Assembly: GCA_028551475.1 (NCBI GenBank)
Contig: CM052357.1
Location: forward strand, 16,291,931 to 16,355,930
From: Casuarina equisetifolia
Taxonomy: Eukaryota; Streptophyta; Magnoliopsida; Fagales; Casuarinaceae
Length of the DNA stretch: 64,000 nucleotides
Reading direction: 5' to 3'
Part shown: positions 14,501-26,891 of the stretch, piece by piece
How positions within the stretch are numbered: position 1 is the first letter of the stretch
How the letters are laid out: each line of letters starts with the position of its first letter
The notes under the pieces: model-generated
What the model was told of the DNA's origin: nothing
Seen by the model: the letters and a program-made list of their open reading frames with translations, nothing else
Databases searched by the model: none
Translations under genes and position numbers: made by a program

Positions 14501-15762
14501 CATCTACTTTTATCATATGATGAAAAAATGACTAATGTTGATTCAAAACTCTATGGAGGAATGATTGGTTCATTACTGCATTTGATTGCATCTAGTCGTG
14601 ATATTATGTTTAATGTATGTTTGTGTATTAGATATCAATCTAACCCTAAAGAACAACATTTAATTACTATCAAGAGAATATTTAGATATTTTAAAAACAA
14701 CACTAGGTTTTTGGTATCCTAGAGACATTACTCTTGATTTGCATACTTTTGGTGATTCTAACTATGCTAGTTGTAAGATAGATAGAAAGAGTACAAGTGG
14801 TGCTTGCCACTTTCTCATAAACATGTTGATTTCTTGGTATTCCAAGAAACAAAATGGTGTAGCTCTTTCTTCCAATGACATAGAATACATAGCTGCTACT
14901 AGCTATTATGCTCAAATTTTATGGATGAAACAATAATTAGAATATTATGGTATTTACTCCACCAATGTTCCATTGAAATGAAACAATACTAGTGCTATAG
15001 ACTTAACAAACAAACCTATACAAAACTCTAAAACTAAGCATATAGAGATAAGACATCATTTCACTAGAGACCATATATAGAAATGTGATGTTGCTCTTGC
15101 TACTAACTTGCTAATATTTTTACCAAACTATTGGATAAAGAAAATTTTTATGCTCTTCGTGTTTGCTTGAAAATATCTCTTAGTTTTCATGATTTATTCA
15201 TGTTTTATACTTTCTACTCTTACACCATCTATAAGTATACTTATTTGAGAAAGAGCACAATGAAACTTGATATGCTTCACCAGGTTAGATACCTGACTTT
15301 TTTTCTACTAGCATCATTCTCAGTTACATTACTTGAATCTTTTATGCTATCACATGCTCTTTTTGATTATGACAAAAAAAAGGAGAGAGTACTAGTGGTG
15401 CACATGTATGTTCCATTTTTGACTAACTAGTGCAAAAAGTGGGATGACTTTCTAACACCCTGAAATGTATGTTGAAAATATGTTTTTGACTAGTGTTACT
15501 ACTTCTAATTGCACATTGAATGTTAAGATGCTTGTTATTGAGAACTAGATTCAAAATATCTATTGATATTGCTTACCTTGCTTAGTGTGCAATTCTGCTT
15601 TACTAGTTGTTATGAAACACACTTGATATTGTGAAAAATCTGCCCTGTGTTAATTGTCATGAAAAACATTTTATATAATACAGTTGGCTTACTTCATTGA
15701 TGACATGTGCTATTGAATGCTTAAGTTGTGAAAATTTTGTCATCATTAAAAAAAGGGGAGAT

Positions 15763-17266
15763 TGTTGGAAAAAGGTATGTTTTGCTATGACAAATTTTGT
15801 TACTAAATGTATATAAATATTTTTCATATGTTTATATGCAAATAGAATTAAAGGAACTAAAAGATGTGCAAATTATAATATCAATCATGATATTATGAAG
15901 TAGCCGATTTCCTACATTTTAATATATTGCAACCTTATTCAAGCTTTAAAAGATCACTTTTTAAACAACAAAAAAAAAAGAAAAGAGAAAATGTAAGTTG
16001 CATGGTATTCATATTAAAAAAGAATGTGATGCTTGTTTTTACATTATTATAGGAGAAAGGTGTATGCAAAAGCTTATATTATAAGCTTTATATGAAGAGC
16101 CCATAAGAAGCAAGCTAGTCCAAGCCCGTAAAAAGCAGGCCAATCTAGGCCCATAAGGAGTAGGCTAATCTAAGCCCATGAGACAAGAGTTAACCTGAGT
16201 CCATAATACACAAGCCCAACAAAGCTCTTAAGTGAAGGCTTGCCATGAAGCTTACTAAAACAATGTCGTTTAACTAAGGGTCAAGTGCCCTAATTTATTT
16301 CATACAATTAGAATCCCTAGCTTCTAATATATTCTAAACAACAAGAGAAGCTATCCTTTTTGCAGTTGCATGTCCACTTTCTCAATGGGAAGATTTGCAA
16401 AAGAGTTGATTGTTTGTTAGAAAAGCTGCTCGGAATGTATGTGTAATGATTAAGGGTTTGATTTGAAACCCTAAGTGATGGAATTGTCCTACTTTGTCAA
16501 CGAGAAAAAGCCTCTAATGTTGTTATGTTTGACAAAAACCTCAAATTAGCTTCTATTGTTTGAATCTCATATAAAGGGGTTCTATTATACAATTCAAAGA
16601 GTTTTTGCATTAGTTTATTGTGAAATTGATAAAAGAAATCAAGTTTGATCAACATATTACAATTCTATGAAGAGCTTTAGTGACATTCCTTAAAGATCAT
16701 ATTCTTGTGATTACATACTCTTACATCCACTTGTTTATGTGCTGATTGAACTCTTATTATTATTTGTACATAAACTTTATTATAAATTCAAAACCCTAAT
16801 TTGTTGAAATTTAAAGGTTTCATGATTAGAGCTTGGATTCATACTCTATATCTTGGATGAGCTCTTTGATTAGTAATATCCTTCACAAACTATATATTAT
16901 TTAAGGATTTGCTCTTGTAATAAGGTTGAGAAAACCTTTGATTGTAACCTTAAAATTCTGTGATTCCTTTGAGAATGAATTGAAAAGATTAGGAGAACAT
17001 TTTCTCCTAATTAGTGAATAAAGTGGAAGTGGCCTTCAACTGGTTGAGTTGAAGGAAGAAAAGGGTAGATGTAGGTATGAGTGCCAAAACCATTGTGGTA
17101 AATCTTGTGTTTGTGCTTGTTGTCCATTATTGTTTTAAGTTTGTTGTTTATATTGCTACTTAGTGTGGTATTTGAGTTTGTTGTGTTTAATGAAACCGAA
17201 TTAATAAACTTTGAAGTGAGCAACCAATTCAAACCTCCCCTTCTTATTTGGCCGTTATACCTATCA
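15763..17266 (+). repeat. 3' LTR of outer Sirevirus
   Basis: It starts tgttggaaaaagg right after the purine tract and ends ctatca before the target duplication. It carries about one more copy of the roughly 25-bp aagccc motif (about 16091-16225) than the left LTR. Confidence 0.88.
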
Positions 17267-17332
17267 CTTGTAAAAAACTTTTGTTTCTATACACGATCAC
17301 TATACATTTGCTTTCAATTCAACAATTATCTC

Positions 17333-17926
17333 CTATTTTAGCGGATTGCAAGATATTTCAATTCCTCTTTCCGGTGTGTATAGTACATCACGTTCAAAAA
17401 GATATGTGAAAGGGACTGTATCTGTTAAAATTTCTCGCTCAAGAGTGCTTGGAATGAAATTTGAATGGAAACTCAAAATTTGCAATAGGTAATTTGCATC
17501 TCGTCATTCAGAGTAATTGCCTGGTATTGCCTCCTTATTTACCATTCTCTGAAGCTTTGAAAAGTTCTCCTTTTGAGCTTTGAGTCCCTCCGTAGCTGTT
17601 GCTTTAGTTTTGCAAGATCTGTCGTATTGGCAGCTGCAGATAAAAGTCAATCGGAAGTTATTTCCACACATGGTGTACGAGTTGGATAGTCAATTCGCTT
17701 CTGAAATTTAGTGGACGACAGTGGGGATACCGGACAAAGCCTCATTATAATAAGAATTGAATTGGTCAATTCTATTCAAAGGTGTATCGCGGGTGGGCTT
17801 CCTTGTTCCAATAACTACTGATTTGTTAGACAAGTTTGTCAAGAAAGCACCCACTCTTTGTAAATAGGATATTAAAACTTCTTGTTCCTTAAGCTTGTAG
17901 TGCAGGAATTATCAAATCAAGATATT
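17333..17926 (-). pseudogene. Exon-like remnants of an unrecognised gene
   Basis: Three coding-like open stretches lie close together on the minus strand. One of about 70 codons (17926-17708) includes LKEQEVLISYLQRVGAF and DQFNSYYNEALSGIP. A short one near 17600-17510 includes ATEGLKAQKENFSKLQ. One of about 57 codons (about 17505-17333) includes LQILSFHSNFIPSTLERE and FERDVLYTPERG. They lie in different frames with stops between them and no clean splice sites, so this looks like a decayed or partial gene. Residue composition is coiled-coil-like in the first two. I recognise no family. The Sirevirus insertion ends 66 bp to the left, and another unassigned minus-strand stretch lies on its far side (1-320). 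The two could be parts of one disrupted locus, which is inference only. Confidence 0.35.
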
Positions 17927-18870
17927 TACCACGAGAATGACTAAATTGTTTACCAAATTGAGTTGAATATCCATCAAAATTGTTAAATTTCGCCCTTTAA
18001 TTCTTTCTTTTTTTCTTTGCTTGACTGCCTCCTATGGACTTCATCCTTGAGTCTCATCCTCTTACATCAGCTTGCCTTTTCGACAGCAAAATGGCCGACC
18101 AAAACTAAAAGAAAGGAAGACATGTACGAAGGTTCCACAAGCGCGTCAACTTCCCAGACATGTACTAAGGGTGTCTTTTTGCCCTTACTTTCCTCCTTTT
18201 CCTATTATTTTGTTTATTCCGAGTTGTTTTTGTTTTTTCCTATTGACTGGTAGAATCCGCTTCAAAATCAGTGAGAGCACGTGTCCCGACTAGATCAGGA
18301 AGAACAGCAATGCCAGCATAACACGCACGTAATGCCACATCGCGGGGAAGCCCACGACCGTAAAATTATTGTAAAAGGGGGATGAATTTGCATATCACAT
18401 ATGCCCACACGTCTTCCTTTTCCGTTGTGAGGATTGCATGAAATAAACATGCACATCTAAGAGGTCTTTCTTGACTGTACACAAGTTGGGAGACTTCAAA
18501 TGACAAAATGGAAAAATGGCACAAAGAAAAAGGAAGAAGGGAAAATACTTTCATGACTTAGAGGTTCTTTACATTAAGAGTTAATAGTGACTACCAGAAA
18601 GCCAAAAAATTCCAAGGAACAAGGAAGGAAGAGTTAGACCATCTTTTAAATTTTTGTTCTTTTCCCTTTTTTTGGGCTTGGGAAGACAGGTTTGAATTAA
18701 TCTTTTCTGGTTCCACAGGGCGTTTAATTTCTAAAAATTTTAGACGGATACTCAATAGTGACCTCCGCCTGGTCAAGCAAGGAGTGAGAAACAAAAACAG
18801 TGATCAAGAGATGAGAGGTCCTCGAAAGACGTCTGTGAAGGACTAATCTACTTCTCGTTTTTTTCTTTTG
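17927..18870. other. Intergenic, upstream of the U-box gene
   Basis: No gene is recognised here. The open frames are short and lack family features. The stretch probably holds the distal promoter of the U-box gene. Confidence 0.4.
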
Positions 18871-18874
18871 TAGA

Positions 18875-18875
18875 C

Positions 18876-18914
<39 letters not shown>

Positions 18915-18916
18915 CC
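18875..18916 (+). repeat. (CT)n tract, probable leader or promoter of the U-box gene
   Basis: This is a nearly pure CT run of about 42 bp, followed by ccccgctctctgg. CT-rich tracts near transcription starts and in 5' leaders are common in plants. Position and strand fit the U-box gene, whose start codon is about 1.1 kb downstream. That distance implies a leader intron; a plausible acceptor is ggttggcag at about 20007. Neither the transcription start nor the intron can be proved from sequence alone. Confidence 0.4.
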
Positions 18917-19681
18917 CGCTCTCTGGTATGATTGCTAGTTTCTTCCTGAGAAACATCACTATTTTCCCAGAAATTCCTCAACTTATTTTCCCGGAAAATT
19001 GCGTAATACAGCCGTTGCTTTTATCAGGTCTGTCTCTTTCTTCTGTATCATCTTGCATCACTTACGACTTCGTTGACCATAAGTCCTACGTTTTTGGTTT
19101 CTTCAAGTTGTATGACGGGTTGCTTCTGGATTTCATATTAAGCTTCGAATTACTAAGGACCCTGAAAACAAAGATGGGACTCTTTGTTGAATTGGGCTAG
19201 AATTCATATACGCTTACTCTATCAATATACAAGTCTATGCTGATGTACAACATGAATTTATTAGTTTAATCGGAAAACTGGTAACTGGAATGTTTTCATT
19301 TTGTCTATCTGATTGCCATGAAAAATAGGAAAGGAGTATTCATTAGAATTGAGTTGCAGACTTTTCTTTATGTGGCGCGTGGGGTATCAAAGAGCTTTAC
19401 TCAAATCTATTGCGATGTATTTTGGTATTTTGGGTTTTGGGTTTTGCCCTTTCTTAGAAATGAAAATAACATTGCCTCTTTTGGTGCGAGAAGTAAAGAA
19501 GAGCAAGATAGTAACACGGGATGGAATATATTTTTTCTGGGGCTTTTCTTGGGTGGAAGGCTCATCTAAATGAATCCCAGTAACAATTAGTCACATTAAG
19601 CGGGAACTTTCATACTCTAATAGAATGGAAAGTCCAGGATTCAAAATTTTGGTTATTTTTCTCAACCATCAAAATGCATGT

Positions 19682-19720
19682 GGTTATATATATATATATG
19701 TATATATGTATATATGTATG
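19682..19720. repeat. TA/TATG microsatellite
   Basis: A run of tatatatatatatgtatata type sequence lies in the leader region of the U-box gene, probably within a 5' intron. Confidence 0.6.
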
Positions 19721-20021
19721 TTTGTACAGCTTTCGCTTCTCCACTTCAGATATTCTGCAACTTAATGCAGGCTTGGTTGTGCTTTACAATATATTGTTTA
19801 TAATTGTTAACATTGAGCTCATGACTGAGCACTTGTTCCAAATTGACAATGAAGGTATGAGAAAGTATCGAAAAGGTGCTATGGGTACCAAAGCTCTTCT
19901 GGATCAAAAGGTCCAGCTTGTTGTCGCACAGTGTGGCTTCTCTTATGTTTAGTCAGTGTTTTTATCAAATGGGAAGAGAGGATTTTGCTTCCTAGCTTTG
20001 GTTGGCAGCAATATCCCGGCA

Positions 20022-23000
20022 ATGGATCTAATTACTAGAGCTGCCTCCATTCCGCCTACAGAAGCCCTTTCGCAGTTAGTGGAGGCGATTGGCGAGATAG
20101 TAATTGCTGCGAATGACGTCCTTGTTAAGAAGGATAGTTTTAAGGAACTTGCAACTTATTTGGAAAGCGTTATTCCCGTTTTGAAAGAGTTGAATAAGAA
20201 AACTGTTAGCAATTCTGAGAGCTTAAACAATGCTATTGAGATTCTCAAACGAGAAATAAGAGATGCAAAGAAATTGACTTTGGAGTGCAGCAAGAGAAAC
20301 AAAGTATATCTCTTTATGAATTTTCGGGCAACAGCTAAGCGCTTACAGGACACAGTGAGAGAGGTTGTTCGGGCACTCAGTCTTCTTCCTTTGGCCTCTC
20401 TGGATCTTTCAGTTGGCATTAGTGAAGACGTCAAAAAGCTATGTGACGATATGCAGAGAGCTGAATTTAGGGCAGCTGTAGCAGAAGAAGAGATTTTGGA
20501 GAAAATTGAGTCAGGAATACAGGAGAGGAATGTTGACCGTTCTTATGCCAATAATTTGCTGGTTCTCATAGCACAAGCTGTTGGGATCTCAACTGATAGG
20601 TCTGCACTGAAGAAGGAATTTGAAGAATTCAAGAGTGAAATAGAAAATGCACGGCTGAGGAAGGATGAGGCTGAAGCAATACAAATGGATCAGATAATTG
20701 CATTATTAGAAAGGGCTGATGTTATTTCATCTCCTAGGGAGAGAGAAATCAAATATTTCACCAAGCGGAAATCTCTTGGTAGTCAACCACTGGAACCTCT
20801 TCAATCATTTTATTGCCCAATCACACGTGATGTTATGGCAGACCCTGTGGAAACTTCTTCAGGACAGACATTTGAGAGAAGTGCAATTGAAAGGTGGTTT
20901 ACAGATGGGAACAAATTGTGTCCTCTGACCATGAGCCCTTTAGACACATCAGTTTTACGGCCTAACAAAACTTTGCGGCAATCGATTGAAGAGTGGAAGG
21001 ATAGAAATAGCATGATTATGATCGCTTCCATTAAACCAAAGCTCATGTCTGAGGAGGAGGAAGACGTACTTCATAGCCTAGAGCAGCTACAAAATCTCTG
21101 TGAACAGAAAGACCTTCACAGGGAATGGATAATATTGGAGAACTATATACCAAATCTTATTCAACTTCTTGGTTCCAAAAGTCGTGAAATAAGGAATAAT
21201 GTGCTCATCATCCTCTGCATTTTGGCAAAAGATAGTGATGATGCTAAGGTCTGTCTCCATCTTTTCTTGTCTTTTAGTAAGTCACACCTGTTAGCTATTT
21301 TCTCGTTGAAACTGGCTTTGTAGAAATATAGAAATGTCATGCACCTATTTGTTTCGGCTTTTGGAAGAATTGAAGTGATAGAGGACATATGTATTGGACC
21401 ATGTATGCTCATAATATATTGACATATACAATTGTCAGATGCTATGATTCTTACCTATTATCTTCCTGTAGGCCTGGATCTTACCCTGTTGGCATAGATT
21501 TTTATGTATGCAAATTGGGTCCAATAGTACTTTATTTTTACAGATTTCGATACTTGGTAGAAATTTGCTGATGAACTATCAGCAAAACTTTTTCGTATAG
21601 GTAACCCCTCATAGTGGATAAACTAATTTGTTTTATTTAACTCTAGATGTCCTCTTGTGTTCTATGGTTTCTATAGTTAAGAAGCGCCTCTAAAATATGA
21701 GTTCATACGATTAGAATGCTGTCAATTTTTATACATCTTTTTGTCCTCAAGAAACAAAAACATTTGCAGGAAAGAATTTCAAAAGTTGAGAATGCAATTG
21801 AATCTATTGTTCGATCTCTTGGGCGCCGTGTTGCAGAAAGAAAGTTAGCAGTGGCATTGCTTTTGGAACTATCAAAACATGATTCAGTAAGAGAGTGTAT
21901 AGGAAATGTTCAAGGTGCCATATTACTATTGGTGACCATGTCAAGTAGTGATGACAGTCAGGCTGCCAGTGATGCGCAGGCACTGTTGGGGAATCTGTCA
22001 TTCTCTGATCAGAATGTGATACAAATGGCAAAGGCAAACTATTTTAAACATTTGATGATGCGTCTCTTGACAGGTTCTCCTTTCAATTAACCTTTTATCA
22101 GTTTTTTTTACCATGAATTGCCCCTTTAAAGGATCTTTTGTTGTTTTATTTTTGGTTGTAAAAGAAGGTCCCTCGTATACTATTTGAAGTTTTAATTCGC
22201 ACTTACTCTGTAGTTAACATGTCTAGCCTGGATACTAGACTAGATCACACTGATTGCACTGATCGCACTGATCATACTGAACCCTGGACCCTTTGCACCT
22301 TAAAATGATTCTTTCCTTTACTTCAAGCACATCTATCATACTCATCCATACCAGCAGAGTTTCTTCACTGGGATACCACACCTTAACCCAGGATAAATGT
22401 AACTGCAAAGGGACCAAATAAAAGGGACAGTTTTTCTCAAAATAATAAAACTAAGTAAGCATGACTAAATGGATTATGAAGGACCACTTATGCTGAATGT
22501 TGGGGAGTTGATCATAATGTGTAACTATGTGTGTGTTCAAAATTTAGGTTAAAAAAAGAAAAGAAAGGATACTTCTGAAGGGAATCATGGAGTATATAGT
22601 TAATAAGATCAGGATTACTTCTATTTTCTAACAGAGCAGTTGACTGAGGCATCCAACTTCAAGAGAAACCAAATTACGCTACTGAATTTTATTCATCTCT
22701 TGAAAACAGGCACGGTTAACATGCATTAATCTGTTAAAACCTGATAGAGTAAGGTTCTGGGGAGGCTTAAGTTGGAAGCCTGAATTGTGAACTTTTGAAA
22801 TTTTGCTCCACTTGTTTCAAAGTTTTGGGCTTACGACTATGAAGAAATATAGTCAGTGTAATAACTTAGCTGATTTTGGTATGCAGGACCAGAAGATGTA
22901 AAAATGGTTATGACAACAGCTTTAGCGGAAATGGAATTGACTGACCACAATAAAGAGTCTTTGTTTGAAGCAGGTGCTCTAGGTCCTCTTCTTCACTTTG

Positions 23001-25651
23001 TCTCACATGGCGACATTCAGATGAAAAAAGTAGCTTTTGGAGCTCTTAGGAACCTCTCGAGTTTACCAAAAAATGGCCTGAAAATGATTGAAGAATGTGC
23101 AGTGCGCCCATTACTTGATGTTCTCTTCCATCATAGTGCGTCATCATCAAGTCTGCGTGAAGATGTTGCAGGAACAATTATGCATCTAGCCATATCGACT
23201 GTGTCTCAGGGATCTAGCCAGATGCCATTTTCATTATTGGAATCCGATGAAGATATTTTCATGCTATTTTCTTTAATTAACTTGACAGGACCTGGTGTAC
23301 AACAAAGTATTATCCAGACCTTCCAGGCCCTGTGCCAATCCCCTTCTGCTACAAATATCAAGGCCAAATTAACTCAGGTACACATCTGTATGGGAAATGT
23401 TCTTATTGAATGAGAAATGGTTTCATGATGACACAAACTTAAAAATAAAATGTAAACCGCTGTAGAAGGTTGAGAGGAGATCTACCACCTATAGTACCGT
23501 AAAGCTTTCTTTTCAAAAAGATTAACATATTAGGAAACCTTCCAGTAGGATCGTAATATGTTATATCAATACATCAATCAACACAAAAACTTAGATTATA
23601 ACCTTGGGTTTAATTATAATACATTACCAACTCACACTAATAAAAATGAATCAAATGTGAGACTTAAAAGTTGTTATTTCAATGTGTATACTAAGTAATT
23701 TTCTCCTCATGTATGAATCCATCATTGTAGTGTGATGCTCTCCTTATCTAGAAACCTTCAATTTTAAAGGTTATTTTTACGATTATTTGTGTGGGTTATG
23801 TTACTCTGTTTGTACCATGAACCTTTGTTCCTAATCAACTGTGAAAGGAATCCTCCCTCGATGCATAAGGCATTTTGTATGCATCCGTCATATGACAAGA
23901 GATTGTATGTCACTTGTTAAGAGAATTGACATGTTGGGAAGTTTTCTACAAAAACTACAATGTAGTATATTGGATATCACCCAAATTTTAGATCTAATTG
24001 TATTATATTAATCACTCACATTTTTAATGACAATCCAATTGAGGATTTAACTTCATACTTACATTTGTCCTCTTAACATATTCTGTGAAGGGAGAGAGAT
24101 GGTTGCATCACGTTTGAGGATTATAAAATGAACTAAAATAGTGATAAGTCCAACCATAATAGTACCATGATCTGTTTAGTTAGCTGGACCAAGCCAATTC
24201 AGATCCCAGTAAGTGCATGTAGGAAATTTTCAGCAATAGCCCTGATGCCTAAGTTTTGCCCGGCCTCCACTGGTGGCCAAGTGTCTTGTGCAGAAACTAG
24301 GTGGTTTGGCATGGTGAAAGTATAGATTGAAGCTTTCGCTGTTTTCTCTCTGCCCTTTGTGACGTAGCCCACCACTCACCTGGATTCCCTATACCATTTT
24401 TTTTTCTTTTATACTTTCCGCTTCTTTCTTGTTCATCTTGTGTGGCTTTTTTGCGGAAAAAACATAGCATGTGTACTTTCTCTCTCTGTTACTAATAAGA
24501 TACCAGGAAGATAGGGAACATGAGATGTAGTTTTTTAAAGATTTTTGCTGTTTTATTCCTTGGATAACTTATCTTAATTATAATACTGCCAAATGATATT
24601 ATGAGTTTTATCAGATAGAATATCTTGACATTAAGTGGTTTTATTATATTTACAGTGCTCAGCTGTGCCAGTACTGGTTCAGTTGTGTGAGAATGATAAT
24701 GGAGATGTACGAGTACATGCTATAAAGCTTTTCAGTTGCCTGGTAGAAGACAGTGATGAAGCCACCATCCTGGAGCATATAGGTCAGAAGTGCATTGAGA
24801 CTTTAATCAGGATCATAAAATCTTCTGACAATGAAGAAGAGATTGCTTCTGCTATGGGAATCATCTCTAACCTTCCTGAAACCTCCCAGGTCACTAAGTG
24901 GCTTCTGGATGCTGGGGCACTTCCGGTAATTTTCAGTTACATTCATAATGGCAAGCAGAAAGATCCCTGTAAAAATCAGTCGATTGAGAATGCTGTTGGA
25001 GTACTGTGTCGCTTTGCTGTACCAAGAAACTTGGAATGGCAAAAGAAAGCAGCTGAAACTGGCATTATATCCTCCTTGGTACAGTTACTAGATTGTGGAA
25101 CTACTTTGACAAAAAAGCGTGCAGCGACTTCTCTGTGTCAATTTTCAGAGAGTTCAGTTGGGCTGAGTAGGTCAGTACCAAAGCAAAAGGGGTTCTGGTG
25201 CTTTGCAGCTCCAGCAGAAACTGTGTGTCGGGTTCATGGAGGAGTCTGTAGTATTAAATCATCATTTTGCCTTGTGGAGGCTGATGCTGTGAGGCCACTG
25301 GTGAGAATTCTTGGGGACCCCAATCCTGAAGTTTGCGAGGCTTCTTTAGACGCTCTGTTGACTTTAATTGAAGGTGAGAGACTGCAGAGTGGTAGTAAGG
25401 AACTTGCAGAAGCAAATGCCATACCACCAATGATAAAATTTCTTGGTTCCCCTTCCCCCAGCTTGCAGGAAAAGGCTCTACGTGCTCTTGAGAGGATTTT
25501 TCGGTTGATGGAGTTCAAAATGCAGTATGGAGCCTCAGCTCAGATGGCTTTGGTTGACTTAACACAACGGGGAAGTGGTGGTGTCAAGTCTCTGGCCGCC
25601 CGAGTACTTGCTCATTTAAATGTGCTTCATGATCAATCTTCATATTTCTAA
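20022..25651 (+). CDS. U-box and armadillo-repeat E3 ubiquitin ligase, PUB43/PUB44-like
   Basis: This is a four-exon gene encoding 1005 residues: 20022-21248, 21770-22073, 22887-23377 and 24656-25651. All introns are GT-AG and the phases agree (0, 1, 0). I chose the ATG at 20022 (context ggcaATGG) because the family's N-terminus starts there; an in-frame ATG at 19956 is also open. Residues 1 to about 250 form the helical N-terminal domain of plant PUBs. The U-box runs from about 263 to 335, with FYCPITRDVMADPVE and the conserved ERSAIERWF segment. Armadillo-type repeats fill the rest. The C-terminus has the family block GFWCFAAP, the GERLQSG segment, and a final HLNVLHDQSSYF. U-box proteins bind an E2 and pass ubiquitin to substrates chosen by the ARM region; PUB44 (SAUL1) acts in senescence and immunity. 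This copy is longer than Arabidopsis PUB43/44 (about 800 residues), as are many homologues in other eudicots as I recall them. No breaks are seen. The substrate is unknown. Confidence 0.93.
23378..24655 (+). other. Third intron of the U-box gene
   Basis: This is a 1278-bp AT-rich intron with donor caggtac and acceptor tttacag. It shows no coding content and no recognised element. Two stretches near 23523-23660 and 23930-24040 look loosely alike, which may be an old duplication or chance AT similarity. Confidence 0.55.
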
Positions 25652-26600
25652 CAGATCAAGGAATTGAAATGAGCAAGATATGAATGGCTAGGCACGGAAC
25701 CTTTGCCTACCTGGAGGGCATTCCATATTATAGCCAAGACAAGACGAGCACGATTGATCATGTGATCAGAAATGGGGAGTTCGGCTTATTCATTTGCAGT
25801 CACCGCTTTGTGCACCCAACATGACTCAAACCAAATTTTTATTATTATTGTCCATAGTAGGCCTTTGGACAGTTGGGAAATTTTAACTGTGGCTCAATAT
25901 TAGACGCCCCAGACGTATCTGTCTGTATTCCCTCTGCATATTGACTGTTGATTGGTTTACTGGTGGAAGAACCAAAAAAAAAAAAATCTGTGCAACCAAA
26001 TAGTCAGCCAAAATGAGGCCATTTTTTATTGGTTTTGAATTCTTTGCCGTTTCTGGAATATGGATTCTTCCATTCTCGTTTATAGTGAAAAGAGCTGTAA
26101 AAGAATCCGGAACTGGGTCCTGTCTTGAATATAGTTGTTAGATCCTGTGTTGAATATTCCTGATGGGCCATTAGGAGCCTGTTATTTGGACTCGAGGGGT
26201 TTTCAGCTTCATAACTTGTTTGCTCTGACGATTGAACCTAACCTGTGTTAAAGCATGTATTTGTGTGAATTTGATTGGAGATTAGAGTGCCAACTTCGAC
26301 GTAATACTTTCTCAGAAAGGCTTTTCCTATGTGTAATTTACATCCATTGCTGTGCCTGAGCCTAAAGCCTCTCCTATAGACGTTTCTCTTAAGCCCAAAA
26401 CCATGTCTAGGGACTAGTGGTGGTAATCAGAGTTAGTCGGATTGCAAAGCCAGAAACAAGGTTTGGAACGAGGACTTACATATATTTTTCAAGCTTAGCC
26501 ATTGAGTACTCAGTCCTGGATTCCATTGCAAAGGGGCCAAACGGGATATTTAGGATCGGTCTGGCAGTTTTCGTAATTTTCTTGTATTAGATAAACACAT
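25652..26600 (+). other. 3' untranslated region and downstream spacer of the U-box gene
   Basis: No further coding exon is seen after the stop at 25649-25651. An A-rich run lies at about 25974-25987. I could not fix the poly(A) site. Confidence 0.45.
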
Positions 26601-26618
26601 GCTCCCATACGCTAGGTG

Positions 26619-26667
26619 TCTTTTTCTTTTTCTTTTTCTTTTTTTCTTTTTTCTTTTTTCTTTTTCG
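26619..26667. repeat. Polypyrimidine microsatellite (T)nC
   Basis: A run of ctttttctttttc units of variable length forms a low-complexity tract. A second, weaker one lies at about 26730-26765. Confidence 0.7.
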
Positions 26668-26891
26668 GAGCTAGAAAATTACTTCACTTTTGAAAGCCAA
26701 CTCTGGATTCCAACATTACAAGGATAACTTCTTCTTTTTTATTTTTCTTTTTTATTTCTATTTTATCAATCATCTCATTGTTAACTAGAGCTTTGATTGG
26801 GGTGAGCAACAAGGTTCTTCTTACCCTAAGTTTTCTTAACTTTTCAGAAAACTCCAAAGAGAATCATGAGAAACAAGAAAAGCAGGCCAAG

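Larger units (their letters stand above)
342..17266 (+). mobile_element. Outer Sirevirus-type Ty1/copia retrotransposon (broken, old)
   Basis: This is a fossil LTR retrotransposon. The LTRs are 342-1712 and 15763-17266, flanked by an exact 5-bp target duplication, cttgt, at 337-341 and 17267-17271. A primer-binding site like tggcatcaaagcc follows the left LTR at about 1715. A purine tract, aaaaaaaggggag, precedes the right LTR. Parts in copia order are gag (about 1773-2779 and 11526-12180), protease/integrase (about 12290-13780), reverse transcriptase (about 13790-14700) and RNase H (about 14700-15150). The gag type, LTRs of about 1.4-1.5 kb and an extra purine-rich tract before the last purine tract point to the Sirevirus (SIRE/Maximus) lineage. 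Many breaks are visible throughout. By eye the two LTRs are only about 85% alike, so it is old. A second Sirevirus sits inside its gag region. Confidence 0.9.

Noticed and set aside
18724-18981. Minus-strand open frame with a long Arg/Glu repeat
   Set aside because: The repeat is only the (CT)n tract read on the other strand; there is no family feature.
19956-20021. Upstream in-frame start that would add 22 residues to the U-box protein
   Set aside because: The added residues are not typical of the family, a likely leader-intron acceptor at about 20007 falls inside them, and the ATG at 20022 fits the known N-terminus.
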